NCBI GenBank assembly: GCA_904387375.1
Contig: CAJFLE010000001.1
Location: forward strand, 186,001-250,000
Reading direction: 5' to 3'
Source: Candidatus Protoclostridium gallicola
GTDB lineage: Bacteria > Bacillota > Clostridia > Christensenellales > Pumilibacteraceae
Length of the DNA: 64,000 bases
Below are positions 54,143 to 62,878 of the stretch, one piece after another. The position numbers were made by a program, and so were the translations under genes. The notes beneath the pieces were generated by a model. That model searched no databases. It saw only the letters and a program-made list of their open reading frames with translations, and was not told where the DNA came from. How positions within the stretch are numbered: the first letter of the stretch is position 1; each line of letters opens with the position of its first letter.

Positions 54143-55213
54143 TTATCGTTTATTGAGATATCTGCCGAGCTCGAACAGCGCGGTATTTATCCCCGCTTCC
54201 GTTATCTCCCGCCTGATATCGTCCACCGATTTTGTATCGGGGTCTTTCGTCTGATAATATTGTTCGAAAACATGTATCGCACTGCGGTCGCCTATCGCGA
54301 TGTAGAACAGTCCGACCTGGCCGTCCTTTTCCGCAGTCGGTCCGGCATTGCCCGTCGTAGCGACGACTATATCTGCCCGGAGATTGGACAGCAGGCCGTT
54401 GGCCATTTCGAACGCGGTGTCCGGAGATACCGCTCCGCTTTTTTCTATCGTCGAAGCCGGTACGCCGAGACGCGAAATTTTCGATTCGTTGGAATAACAC
54501 ACCAGGCTTTCGATAAGCGAATTGCTCATTCCCGGCGACGCGATGAGCGCCGCGGCCAGACCTCCGCCCGTAAACGATTCGGCGATCGCGAGTTTCCTGC
54601 CCGATGCCATAAGCCTGCGCGCCACGCTTTTTGCGAGAGATATGTCCTTATAGGCATATACGCAGTTTTCGAGCGCCGCGCCCGTTCTGTTCACCACGTC
54701 GTTTATAATGGCCGACGGAACGCTTTTCGTATAGGTGATCCTGACGTCGCATTCCTGTCCGTGCTCCAGAAAAGCAAACGATATGCGGCTGCGGCCTTTC
54801 ATGCAAGCGGACAATATTTCGCGCAGCTCGTTTTCGGTCTTGCCGAAAGTTTTGAATATTACCGTATTGCTGCTCGTCCTGCAGCGCGAGTTCAGCAGCG
54901 GTATAATCGTTTCCCTGACGAGATTTTCGTCGAGTACGGGCATGGGAACGTAAATATCTCTGTCCTTTTTGATTATATCGGCATACTCTTCGCCGCCCGT
55001 AAGCGATCCGACAAACGCGGATATATCGCCGGTAAGTACGATAAGCCGCTCCGATTCCGGCGAGGCCGGAACGACGACGGACTCGCCGTCATCCGCGAAT
55101 ATGATTTTCGAAACGCCGTAATTCCGATCGCCGAGCAGCGTTATGAAACGGCCGTAATCGAACCCGGGCCGCGTCAGTGCTTTTCTGCCGATAACGATCA
55201 GATAGACGTCCAT
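54143..55213 (-). CDS. cinA: CinA-like protein with degenerate N-terminal domain
   Basis: A 356-aa protein, shorter than the usual 410-430. The C-terminal PncC (NMN deamidase) domain is recognisable: [59 protein letters not shown], though the usual AESCTGG has Phe for Cys and the GIAGP motif reads GNAGP. The N-terminal MoaB-like domain is cut short: the normal GTELLLG and GGLGPTKDD motifs are missing and only [10 protein letters not shown] remains. I used the ATG at 55213 with AGGAAG upstream, 9 nt after pgsA. Confidence 0.85.
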   Translation of the reverse strand: MDVYLIVIGRKALTRPGFDYGRFITLLGDRNYGVSKIIFADDGESVVVPASPESERLIVLTGDISAFVGSLTGGEEYADIIKKDRDIYVPMPVLDENLVRETIIPLLNSRCRTSSNTVIFKTFGKTENELREILSACMKGRSRISFAFLEHGQECDVRITYTKSVPSAIINDVVNRTGAALENCVYAYKDISLAKSVARRLMASGRKLAIAESFTGGGLAAALIASPGMSNSLIESLVCYSNESKISRLGVPASTIEKSGAVSPDTAFEMANGLLSNLRADIVVATTGNAGPTAEKDGQVGLFYIAIGDRSAIHVFEQYYQTKDPDTKSVDDIRREITEAGINTALFELGRYLNKR

Positions 55214-55222
55214 AATCACTTC

Positions 55223-55846
55223 CTATTTTGTTTCGGAAAATACCTGCGGGTATTTGCGAAGATACAGCACGCAGGACAGCACCGCCATCAGCGTACCGAA
55301 TGCCAGCCCTACGAATCCAATAATAAACAATACGATTGCCGCCGTATGGTTTATAAACATGAGATCGGGCACGAGGAGCAGCGCGCATATACCAAGCATC
55401 TGCGCCACGGTCTTGATTTTACCCGGCATATCCGCCGCGATGATGACGTTTTTGCTCGCGGCAACCGAACGGAACGCCGTCATAAACAGTTCGCGGCATA
55501 TAATCACTACGGCAAACACCGTGACGCATATTGCAAACGCGCCCATGACGAACGGCTCGAACACGTCGGTGCACACGGCCGTAAAAACGTATATGAGCAC
55601 CATAAGCGCGCTTCCGCACAGCAGCTTGTCCGCTGCGGAATCGAACAGCTTGCCGAAGTCCGTTACCATGTTCCATTTGCGCGCAAGATGTCCGTCGAGA
55701 TAGTCGGTGAAGCTCGCGATCGCAAACACCGCAAACGCTATGAAGTCATTGAACCTCGCGAATTCGCCTATTTCGAGAAAAACGAGCGCGACGAAAACGG
55801 GCACGAGAAACAGGCGCATCATAGTGAGTTTATTCGGTAAGTTCAT
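55223..55846 (-). CDS. pgsA: CDP-diacylglycerol-glycerol-3-phosphate 3-phosphatidyltransferase
   Basis: A 207-aa integral membrane enzyme making phosphatidylglycerol phosphate. The CDP-alcohol phosphatidyltransferase motif DYLDGHLARKWNMVTDFGKLFD with the following DSAADK provides all catalytic aspartates. Several hydrophobic helices follow. Overlaps the end of rimO by 17 nt. Confidence 0.95.
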   Translation of the reverse strand: MNLPNKLTMMRLFLVPVFVALVFLEIGEFARFNDFIAFAVFAIASFTDYLDGHLARKWNMVTDFGKLFDSAADKLLCGSALMVLIYVFTAVCTDVFEPFVMGAFAICVTVFAVVIICRELFMTAFRSVAASKNVIIAADMPGKIKTVAQMLGICALLLVPDLMFINHTAAIVLFIIGFVGLAFGTLMAVLSCVLYLRKYPQVFSETK

Positions 55847-57155
55847 CGCTTTCCATCTCCCCCGTCAGATCGTAACCGTCGTAACCGGTTATTCTGACTT
55901 TGTATACGTTGCCGACGTCGGCGAATTTTCCGGTGAAATATACGCGGGCGTCGACGTCCGGGGCGTCCCATTCCGTTCTTCCCGCGAACATGTTTCTGTC
56001 GTAATCTATGTCCTCGTATACGACGTCGAGGACTTTGCCTATCATAGACGCGTTCCGCCGTTCGGCCTGATTTTTCGCAATCTCTCCGAGAATATTGACT
56101 CTCCTGAGTTTTTCCTTCTTCGGGATCTGCTCCTTCATGCGTGCGGCCGGCGTGCCGTCCTCTTTACTGTAAGCGAAAACTCCGAGATGTTCGGGAGCGT
56201 ACTCCTTCACGAATCCGCACAGCTCTTCGAACTGCTCTTCCGTTTCTCCAGGGAACCCGACGATAAGCGTTGTCCGCACCGCGATTCCTTTCGCCTTCAG
56301 CTTACCGAAAAGCCCGATAATCTCTGCTTTCGTCGTACGTCTGCCCATACGTCTGAGCACCGGATCTGCAATATGCTGAAGCGGAACGTCTATGTATTTT
56401 GCCATGCGCTCCTCGCCGGCGATCAGGTCGATAAGCTCGTCCGTAACCGATTCGGGATAACAGTACAGCAGGCGGATTTTACGGAACGAGCATTCGGACA
56501 GCAGTCTTCGCACGAGTACGGTAAGTCTGCTTTCTCCGTAAATATCGATACCGTATTTCGTGACGTCCTGCGCGACCAGTATCAGTTCGCCGACGCCCAT
56601 GCCGTCCAGAAATTTTGCTTCGCTTATCAGACTGTCAATGGTACGCGAACGGAATCTGCCGCGTATGGAAGGAATCGTGCAGTATGTGCAGTGATTGTCG
56701 CATCCCTCCGCGATTTTAAGATATGCGTAGTGAGGAGGCGTGGAGAGAATACGCTTTTCCGTAGGCGCGTCGCTGCCGTTCAGTTCTATCCTTCTGCCCG
56801 CATCGGACACGATATCGCAGATGGCTGAATAATCGTTCATGCCCACTATCGCGTCGACTTCGGGCAGCAGATCCGCAAGTGACGCGCCGTATCGCATCGG
56901 CAGACAGCCGGCCACGATCAGCCTTTTCAGCTTTCCCTCCGTTTTCAGCCGCGCCGCGGCGAAAATATTGTCTATGGCTTCCTTCTCCGCCGACTCTATA
57001 AACGCGCACGTGTTGATTATTATTACATCCGCCTGCGACATATCGTCGGTAAGCGCGAAGCCGCCCGACACCAGCCGGTACAGTATGTTTTCGGTATCCA
57101 CACGGTTTTTGTCGCACCCGAGCGAGATTACCGCAACTTTGACTTTGTTATTCAT
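55830..57155 (-). CDS. rimO: Ribosomal protein S12 methylthiotransferase RimO
   Basis: A 441-aa radical SAM enzyme. Cluster cysteines SLGCDKNRVD, NTCAF and AGCLPMR, radical SAM motif CDNHCTYC, and C-terminal TRAM domain. SLGCDKN and the QDVTKYG stretch separate it from MiaB (encoded at 36.5 kb). It overlaps ftsK by 8 nt. Confidence 0.96.
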   Translation of the reverse strand: MNNKVKVAVISLGCDKNRVDTENILYRLVSGGFALTDDMSQADVIIINTCAFIESAEKEAIDNIFAAARLKTEGKLKRLIVAGCLPMRYGASLADLLPEVDAIVGMNDYSAICDIVSDAGRRIELNGSDAPTEKRILSTPPHYAYLKIAEGCDNHCTYCTIPSIRGRFRSRTIDSLISEAKFLDGMGVGELILVAQDVTKYGIDIYGESRLTVLVRRLLSECSFRKIRLLYCYPESVTDELIDLIAGEERMAKYIDVPLQHIADPVLRRMGRRTTKAEIIGLFGKLKAKGIAVRTTLIVGFPGETEEQFEELCGFVKEYAPEHLGVFAYSKEDGTPAARMKEQIPKKEKLRRVNILGEIAKNQAERRNASMIGKVLDVVYEDIDYDRNMFAGRTEWDAPDVDARVYFTGKFADVGNVYKVRITGYDGYDLTGEMESDELTE

Positions 57156-60100
57156 CGAATGCCCTGTTGAAATACTCTTCGAACTGCGTTTCGGTCATAA
57201 ACACCTCGCGCGGTTTCGCTCCCGCGGAAGGTCCCACCCAACGGCGCTGCTCGAATACGTCGATTATTCTGGATGCGCGCGAATATCCGAGCGAGAATCT
57301 GCGCTGAACGAGCGATGTTGACGCAGTGCCCTGCTTGATCAGACAGCGCATGATGTCCGGGAAAAGTTTTTCGTCCGCGCTCTCTTCGTCGTCGCCGGCA
57401 GGCGCCGCTTCGACGGCCTGCTCTTTGGACGAAAGTATTGCGTTTGCGATATTCTCGTCAAAACATGCCTCGTTATTCTTTTTGACGTAATCCACGACGC
57501 TTACGATCTCGTCATTGGATACGAAAGCGCCCTGCAGACGTATGGGTTCGGCGTTGTCCATGAGCAGCATGTCGCCGCGGCCGAGCAGCGTTTCCGCGCC
57601 GCCCTGGTCGAGTATGGTTCGGGAGTCCGCATTGGACGTGACCTTGAACGCTATACGCGTGGGCAGGTTGATTTTAATCGTACCCGTGATGACGTCGACG
57701 GAAGGACGCTGCGTCGCGAGCACGAGATGAATACCCGACGCACGCGATTTCTGCGTTATCGTCCTTATACGGTTTTCCACGTCCTTTTTCCTGGTGGACA
57801 TGAGATCGGCAAGCTCGTCGACAATCATGACGATATATGGCAATTTCATCGCCTTGCGCTCACGGACAAGCGAACTTGCGTTATATTCGGCAAGGTTGCG
57901 CACGGGATAACCCTTGTTAGCCAGATTGCTGAATATGTCGTACCGCCTGTTCATCTCGTCTATCAGCCAGTCAAGCGCGTTTATAGCGTGCTCTACGTTG
58001 GTGATCGGGTTGCGCAGAAGCAGATGCGGCAGATCGTGATACAAAGTGAATTCGACCTGCTTGGGATCCACGAGTATTATGCGCACCTCTTCGGGCGAAC
58101 ACTTATAGACCAGACTGAGAATAAGCGTATTCAGACATACCGATTTACCCGTACCGGTTGTTCCGGCTATGAGCAGGTGCGGCATTTTTTCGAGATTGCG
58201 TACGATGCAGTCGCCGCCTATATCTTTGCCCAGCGCAAGCGGCAATACCGACTTGCTGTCGCAGTATGCCGACGATTCGATTATTTCCCTGAATCCTACT
58301 ATAGCAGGCGCATTGTTCGCAACTTCGATGCCTATCGCCTGCTTGTTGGCGACCGGCGCTTCTATACGCACCGCGCCGCGCGCAAGCGTAAATTCGAGGT
58401 CTTTGTCGAGCGACAGTATTTTTCTGACGGGAATGCCTGCCTGCGGCTGAAGTTCGTACCGCGTCACCGTAGGTCCGGATATGACGTTAACGACCTTCGC
58501 CGGGAATTTAAGGCTGGCAAGCACTTCTTCGATATCATGCGATTTTGCTTCTATATCGTTGGTGTCTATACTCAGTTCCCCGTCCGTTTCCTTAAGCAGA
58601 GATACGGGAGGCGCGGAATAAACATAAGGCGCGACGGCCTGCGGTATATCCACGAGCCCGGCTTCGGGGTTGACCGCAGAATCGATGTCAAGCTGTCCTT
58701 CCAGAATTTTTGACTTACCGTCTTTCGGCTTTTTGACCGCCGGCTCCTGCTTGCGCTCCACCGTATAATAACCGTCGTTATTGTCGCGGAAATCGGTTTT
58801 CTTTTCGGACATATCGACGACTTCTTCGGAAGCGCGATCCGGCTCCGGCGCCTTTCGTTCGTCTGCGTTTTCCGTCCGTACGGGCGGAATATATACGGGG
58901 GATACCGTTTCGTTCTTTGTCTCGGAAAAGACAGCTTCGGTTTCGGGCGCCGGAATAACTTCAGTATCTTCTTCCTCTTCCGGAGATCCGCTTTCCACTA
59001 TATCGCCGCTGAGCAGCTCTTCTTCCGAAGTATCCTCTTCCGCCAGTTGGTTTCTTTTTTTAATAAATTCTTCGAAAGCGTTATTTATTATAGGGCTATC
59101 GTTTTTCTCTTCTTCGCCCTGCGCGGATTCCTGCTCTGCGGGTTTAATCTGTTCTTCGGCATGAGACGGCTCTTTGGGCGCAGACGCGGGAAAATCCGAA
59201 AAACTGCTGTAATATCCGACGTGTTTGTCGTCTTCCGGCTTCTTTTCTTCTTTCAGAACCGAAAACTCTTCGAAAGTTTTATCGCTGATGATCGGACTCT
59301 GCGGCACTTCCGGAATCTTACGTTCAGGCTGAGATTCCTGTTCCGCGTAGAATCCGTTCGCTTCCGGCTTTTGAGCCGTTTCGCGCTCGTTGACTCCGTT
59401 TATGCTTGCAAAATAGTCTGCATTGATTATGGGCGAATCGTTGACCGGCTCGTCCTTTTTAGGCTCGGGAACGGGCGGAGGCGAGAACCCGTATGATACC
59501 GATTCTCCTCCGGCGATTATGTTCTCGCGATCCTGACGATAGAAATTGAATGTTTTTTCCAGCGGCACCGACTGCGAATCCGCATACGTCGATTCGTTAA
59601 CAATTCCGCCGCGGACTTCCTCATCGGTATTTATTATTCTGTTCGGATTAACATAATTATCGTCTTCCTTTTGTTTGGGAATAACGATCTTCGGCATATT
59701 CCCCGTATGCACGATTTTATCAGGCTTTTTATATTGTACATCGGATCTGTTTACATTCAGCGCTTCGGTATCCGCAAGCTGTGTAACCTGAGCGGCAGGC
59801 GCGGGATGATATATCTGCTCTTTCGTATAAAGCTCGTCCTTCGCCTGCGATTTAATGAACTGCTCGTCAAATTCGCTAACCTTCTTATCCCGTATCATAT
59901 TATCGTACAGCATTTTGTACGCATAAGTCTGATCGATATTTCTGTCCGCGGGAGTATCGGAATCTCCCAGGTTCTCACCGTCGGACATATCGTCGGCATG
60001 CTTTTCGGGCACGATATTCTCGACGAACAGCTTTGTGGGCGTGTGCATATGAACGCGCTGAGGGGGAACGTCATCCGTAAACGATACGCTGCGCCTGTGC

Positions 60101-60672
60101 TGCGGCGCATTTTCATCGGCTCCTGAGTGCAATGCGGCGCGTTCTTTTTTCATGTAATCCTTGTATATGAGATAACCGAGCGCGCCGGCACATGCGACCA
60201 GACCAAGCGAAAATACAATATACGCAAATACTATATTTATCGCTTTGAGCGCATACGCTATAATTCCGAAGATGAGCCCGCCGGCAGTGAATTTTTCTTC
60301 GTATGCACGGGCAAGATAATCGCCGAACGACATGTCGATAAAGCCCATCGTGGTGACGAGCTGGAGAAGCAATAATAAAAATACCGCAATTCCCGCAACG
60401 AGCGCTATACGAGACGCCGGAACGTCAACCTTGCGTCCGGTCACGAGACATATGCCGATGGCAAGCATGAGCGTGAGAATCACATATGCGGAAACGCCGA
60501 AAAGGCCCAGAATCACGCTTCTGAGCGCTTGGCTGACAATGCCGAACATTACGGGAATGATCGTGCAAAGCAGTAAAAATACGGATATGATAATCAAGAC
60601 GATGCCGAGGATGTCGTAATCACCCGAACGGCCGTTCTTGCGTCTGGAATATTTATTGACGGACAATGCCAT
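57148..60672 (-). CDS. ftsK: DNA translocase FtsK/SpoIIIE with extended linker
   Basis: A 1174-aa protein, much longer than the usual 750-900. About four membrane helices occupy the first 175 residues. A long, acidic, mostly disordered linker runs from about 185 to 680 and contains three copies of an SPII(N/S) motif followed by F-E-E-F-like residues. The motor has Walker A GTTGTGKSV near residue 837 and Walker B IVDELADLM; the C-terminal gamma winged helix (STSLVQRRFSLGYSRASRIIDVFEQRRWVG) recognises oriented DNA sequences. In spore formers this protein pumps the chromosome into the forespore. First gene of its operon; a GAGGTG site lies close to the ATG. Confidence 0.95.
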   Translation of the reverse strand: MALSVNKYSRRKNGRSGDYDILGIVLIIISVFLLLCTIIPVMFGIVSQALRSVILGLFGVSAYVILTLMLAIGICLVTGRKVDVPASRIALVAGIAVFLLLLLQLVTTMGFIDMSFGDYLARAYEEKFTAGGLIFGIIAYALKAINIVFAYIVFSLGLVACAGALGYLIYKDYMKKERAALHSGADENAPQHRRSVSFTDDVPPQRVHMHTPTKLFVENIVPEKHADDMSDGENLGDSDTPADRNIDQTYAYKMLYDNMIRDKKVSEFDEQFIKSQAKDELYTKEQIYHPAPAAQVTQLADTEALNVNRSDVQYKKPDKIVHTGNMPKIVIPKQKEDDNYVNPNRIINTDEEVRGGIVNESTYADSQSVPLEKTFNFYRQDRENIIAGGESVSYGFSPPPVPEPKKDEPVNDSPIINADYFASINGVNERETAQKPEANGFYAEQESQPERKIPEVPQSPIISDKTFEEFSVLKEEKKPEDDKHVGYYSSFSDFPASAPKEPSHAEEQIKPAEQESAQGEEEKNDSPIINNAFEEFIKKRNQLAEEDTSEEELLSGDIVESGSPEEEEDTEVIPAPETEAVFSETKNETVSPVYIPPVRTENADERKAPEPDRASEEVVDMSEKKTDFRDNNDGYYTVERKQEPAVKKPKDGKSKILEGQLDIDSAVNPEAGLVDIPQAVAPYVYSAPPVSLLKETDGELSIDTNDIEAKSHDIEEVLASLKFPAKVVNVISGPTVTRYELQPQAGIPVRKILSLDKDLEFTLARGAVRIEAPVANKQAIGIEVANNAPAIVGFREIIESSAYCDSKSVLPLALGKDIGGDCIVRNLEKMPHLLIAGTTGTGKSVCLNTLILSLVYKCSPEEVRIILVDPKQVEFTLYHDLPHLLLRNPITNVEHAINALDWLIDEMNRRYDIFSNLANKGYPVRNLAEYNASSLVRERKAMKLPYIVMIVDELADLMSTRKKDVENRIRTITQKSRASGIHLVLATQRPSVDVITGTIKINLPTRIAFKVTSNADSRTILDQGGAETLLGRGDMLLMDNAEPIRLQGAFVSNDEIVSVVDYVKKNNEACFDENIANAILSSKEQAVEAAPAGDDEESADEKLFPDIMRCLIKQGTASTSLVQRRFSLGYSRASRIIDVFEQRRWVGPSAGAKPREVFMTETQFEEYFNRAFDE

Positions 60673-60702
60673 TCACCTCTTGCGCAATATTACCGCATTT
60701 TG

Positions 60703-60732
60703 ATTATAACACAAAACGGCAAGCAAATACAA
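60703..60732 (-). promoter_or_regulatory. Promoter of the ftsK-rimO-pgsA-cinA-recA operon
   Basis: On the minus strand TTGTAT (60727-60732), an 18-nt spacer and TATAAT (60703-60708). The predicted leader is about 24 nt. Confidence 0.65.
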
Positions 60733-60772
60733 TAGTTTTTTCCGATATTTTGAAAAAAGATTAAAATAAAAT

Positions 60773-60794
60773 TGCCGGCCCGTAAAGGCCGGCA
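60773..60794 (-). terminator. Terminator of the pnp-ylxY-M16 operon
   Basis: Perfect 8-bp stem TGCCGGCC/GGCCGGCA (60773-60780 with 60787-60794), followed on the minus strand by ATTTTATTTTAAT. Confidence 0.8.
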
Positions 60795-60809
60795 GAAACG
60801 AGTAATACG

Positions 60810-62075
60810 TTATTCCGAAAACTTACCGTACAAGTCTGTTCCGGCAAGGCAGTCGCTTTTGCCGACGTATGCGACCGAGACGCGTCCGGGAACGAAATAT
60901 TTGCGGCAGAACTCCGCAGTTTGCTCACGCGTGACCGATTCGATCATTTTCAGACGGGCATCCGTGTCGTAAAGACCGCGGGTGTAGAGCGCGTATTTTC
61001 CGTATGCGTTCATTGTGGACAGCATATCCTCGAGTGAAAACAGCATGCTGCTTTTCAGCTGAATTTTTGCCCGGGTAAGTTCCTCCTCAGTCAGCCCGCC
61101 TTTGCGCAGCTTTTCCGTCTCATCGCGCACCGCGTCCGCCGCCGCGGCAAGATTTTTGCCGCTTGTATTGACATATATTCCGAAAAGTCCGTTGTTTTTA
61201 TAGGCCGAGCAGGCCGTATATACGTTGTAGACCAGACCTTTCTGCTCGCGCAGTACCTGAAACAGACGCGAACTCATACCCGTACCGAAGCAGAAGGATA
61301 CGACGTTCTGCACTGCGGAAAGTTCATGGTCGAAAGGCAGCGTAGGATACGCCACCGCCAGATTGACCTGTTCGAAATCCTTTTCGTATTTCGCGAAGCC
61401 GCCGCCGCATGCCGCCGGGCTGTACTGCGCTGCCTGTCCGGGAGCGCCTATAACCGGAGCAACGTATTTTTCGGTCAGCTCCTCCATGCGCTCGTGCCCC
61501 ACGTTGCCGGCAACTGATATTACGGTATTCCCCGGAACATACATTCTGCCCGTATAATCCAGCACGTCGTCACGTGTGAAGCGCAGGACGTTTTCGGTCG
61601 GGCCGAGTATTGTGCGCGCCAATGCGGTGCCTTTGTATGCGCATTCGGCGAGCTTGTCGTAGCATATATCGTCAGGCTCGTCCTCCACCATGTTTATTTC
61701 TTCGGTGATGACCTTGCGCTCCTTATCGAGTTCGTCCGCGTCGAACGAAGACTCGTAAAGAATATGCGCCATGAGTGCGAAGCACTTCTCGAGATTTTCG
61801 TCTATGCACTTGAAGTAGTAACAGGTCGCTTCCTTGCTCGTGAACGCGTTGAAGCGCGCGCCGTAGTCTTCGAAAAGTTTTGCGATTTCGAAAGGCGAAT
61901 ATTTTGCCGTGCCCTTGAACATCACATGTTCGGTAAAGTGCGATATTCCGTTGTTCTCCGGAGTTTCGAAGCCGCTGCCGGCGCCCACCCAGAAACTCAC
62001 GGACGCCGATCTCGTGTCCGGACGGCTGTCCGTAACGAGCATAAGCCCGCTGTCGAATTTCGTTGATTTGATCAT
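60810..62075 (-). CDS. M16-family zinc peptidase (YmxG/MlpA-like)
   Basis: A 421-aa processing-peptidase-like protein. The inverted zinc motif HxxEH is HFTEH, with the third ligand in EEINM; the N-terminal and C-terminal halves are the two M16 domains (HELSAVQNVVSFCFGTGMSSRLFQVLREQKGL in the second). GGAGAG precedes the ATG. Order pnp-ylxY-M16 peptidase matches B. subtilis pnpA-ylxY-mlpA. Confidence 0.93.
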   Translation of the reverse strand: MIKSTKFDSGLMLVTDSRPDTRSASVSFWVGAGSGFETPENNGISHFTEHVMFKGTAKYSPFEIAKLFEDYGARFNAFTSKEATCYYFKCIDENLEKCFALMAHILYESSFDADELDKERKVITEEINMVEDEPDDICYDKLAECAYKGTALARTILGPTENVLRFTRDDVLDYTGRMYVPGNTVISVAGNVGHERMEELTEKYVAPVIGAPGQAAQYSPAACGGGFAKYEKDFEQVNLAVAYPTLPFDHELSAVQNVVSFCFGTGMSSRLFQVLREQKGLVYNVYTACSAYKNNGLFGIYVNTSGKNLAAAADAVRDETEKLRKGGLTEEELTRAKIQLKSSMLFSLEDMLSTMNAYGKYALYTRGLYDTDARLKMIESVTREQTAEFCRKYFVPGRVSVAYVGKSDCLAGTDLYGKFSE

Positions 62076-62114
62076 TTGTCTCTCCGTTTAGTAGTATGTC
62101 CGTTTTGCCGCGCG

Positions 62115-62819
62115 TTATAGCGCGTCGCTTACGGTGCCGGGATTCAGTCCCGCCGCGCGTATTCCGTCGATTATCGCAGGCAGCGCTTCCGCCGTATTTT
62201 CGGTCGGGTGCATCAGTATGAAGTCCCCGCCTTCCGCGTTCTCCGTAGCCCGCGACGTTATGAGCGCGGTGTCGTGATCTCTCCAATCGATCGTATCTTT
62301 CGACCACAAAATTGTTTTGTAGCCCATGCTTTCCGCGGCGTCGAGCGTCGCGGCAGAATAAGCCCCGGAGGGCGGAGCGAACAGCGTAACGTCGCTGCCG
62401 CATATTCCCTTTATCATTTTATGCGCTACCTTCATTTCCTCGAGATTTGCCTCGACGTCCATCTGCGAATGATCGCGGTGAAGATATCCGTGACTGCCGA
62501 TTTCATGTCCGGATTCCGCAATCAGGCGCAATACGGATTCGTTTTTCGCAGCCCAGCAGCCGCCGATAAAAAATGTCGCTTTTACATCGTAATCCGCCAG
62601 TGTTTCGAGCATTCCGGGAATGTATTCCTCTCCGGAATATACGTTGAACATGAGTGCGACGTCCGTTTCCGAGGTTCCGCCGTACAGGGCGCGCGGATCT
62701 GCGGATACGGCAGTACCGCCGTCGCTGCCCAGCCACACGAACAGTACGCCGCCCACCATAAGCACGGCGGCGAGGCCTGTCATAAGAAATCCGAAAGTTT
62801 TAGCGCGTTTAATAATCAT
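62115..62819 (-). CDS. ylxY: YlxY-like polysaccharide deacetylase-family protein, degenerate motif 1
   Basis: A 234-aa protein with an N-terminal membrane anchor (residues 9-30) and a NodB fold outside the cell. The histidine motif SHGYLHRDHSQM and the LFAPPSGAYS motif are intact. The first motif, normally TFDDG or TFDISWG, reads MFNVYSG, so the catalytic-base aspartate is Asn and the metal-binding aspartate is absent. Activity is therefore doubtful. It lies between pnp and the M16 gene as in Bacillus, where YlxY is a sporulation-period protein of uncertain role. Confidence 0.88.
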   Translation of the reverse strand: MIIKRAKTFGFLMTGLAAVLMVGGVLFVWLGSDGGTAVSADPRALYGGTSETDVALMFNVYSGEEYIPGMLETLADYDVKATFFIGGCWAAKNESVLRLIAESGHEIGSHGYLHRDHSQMDVEANLEEMKVAHKMIKGICGSDVTLFAPPSGAYSAATLDAAESMGYKTILWSKDTIDWRDHDTALITSRATENAEGGDFILMHPTENTAEALPAIIDGIRAAGLNPGTVSDAL

Positions 62820-62820
62820 A

Positions 62821-62854
62821 CAACACCCCGTGTTATACTATTCACGAGGTGTTG
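62821..62854 (-). promoter_or_regulatory. Dyad symmetry directly upstream of ylxY
   Basis: CAACACC-C-CGTG and CACG-A-GGTGTTG form a 12-position inverted repeat with one mismatch around TTATACTATT. It abuts the ylxY start codon (62819). No T-run follows, so it is more likely an operator or 5' hairpin than a terminator. One arm contains the only Shine-Dalgarno-like GGGGTG. Confidence 0.45.
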
Positions 62855-62878
62855 CGATTATCTCTTAATATCCGGATT

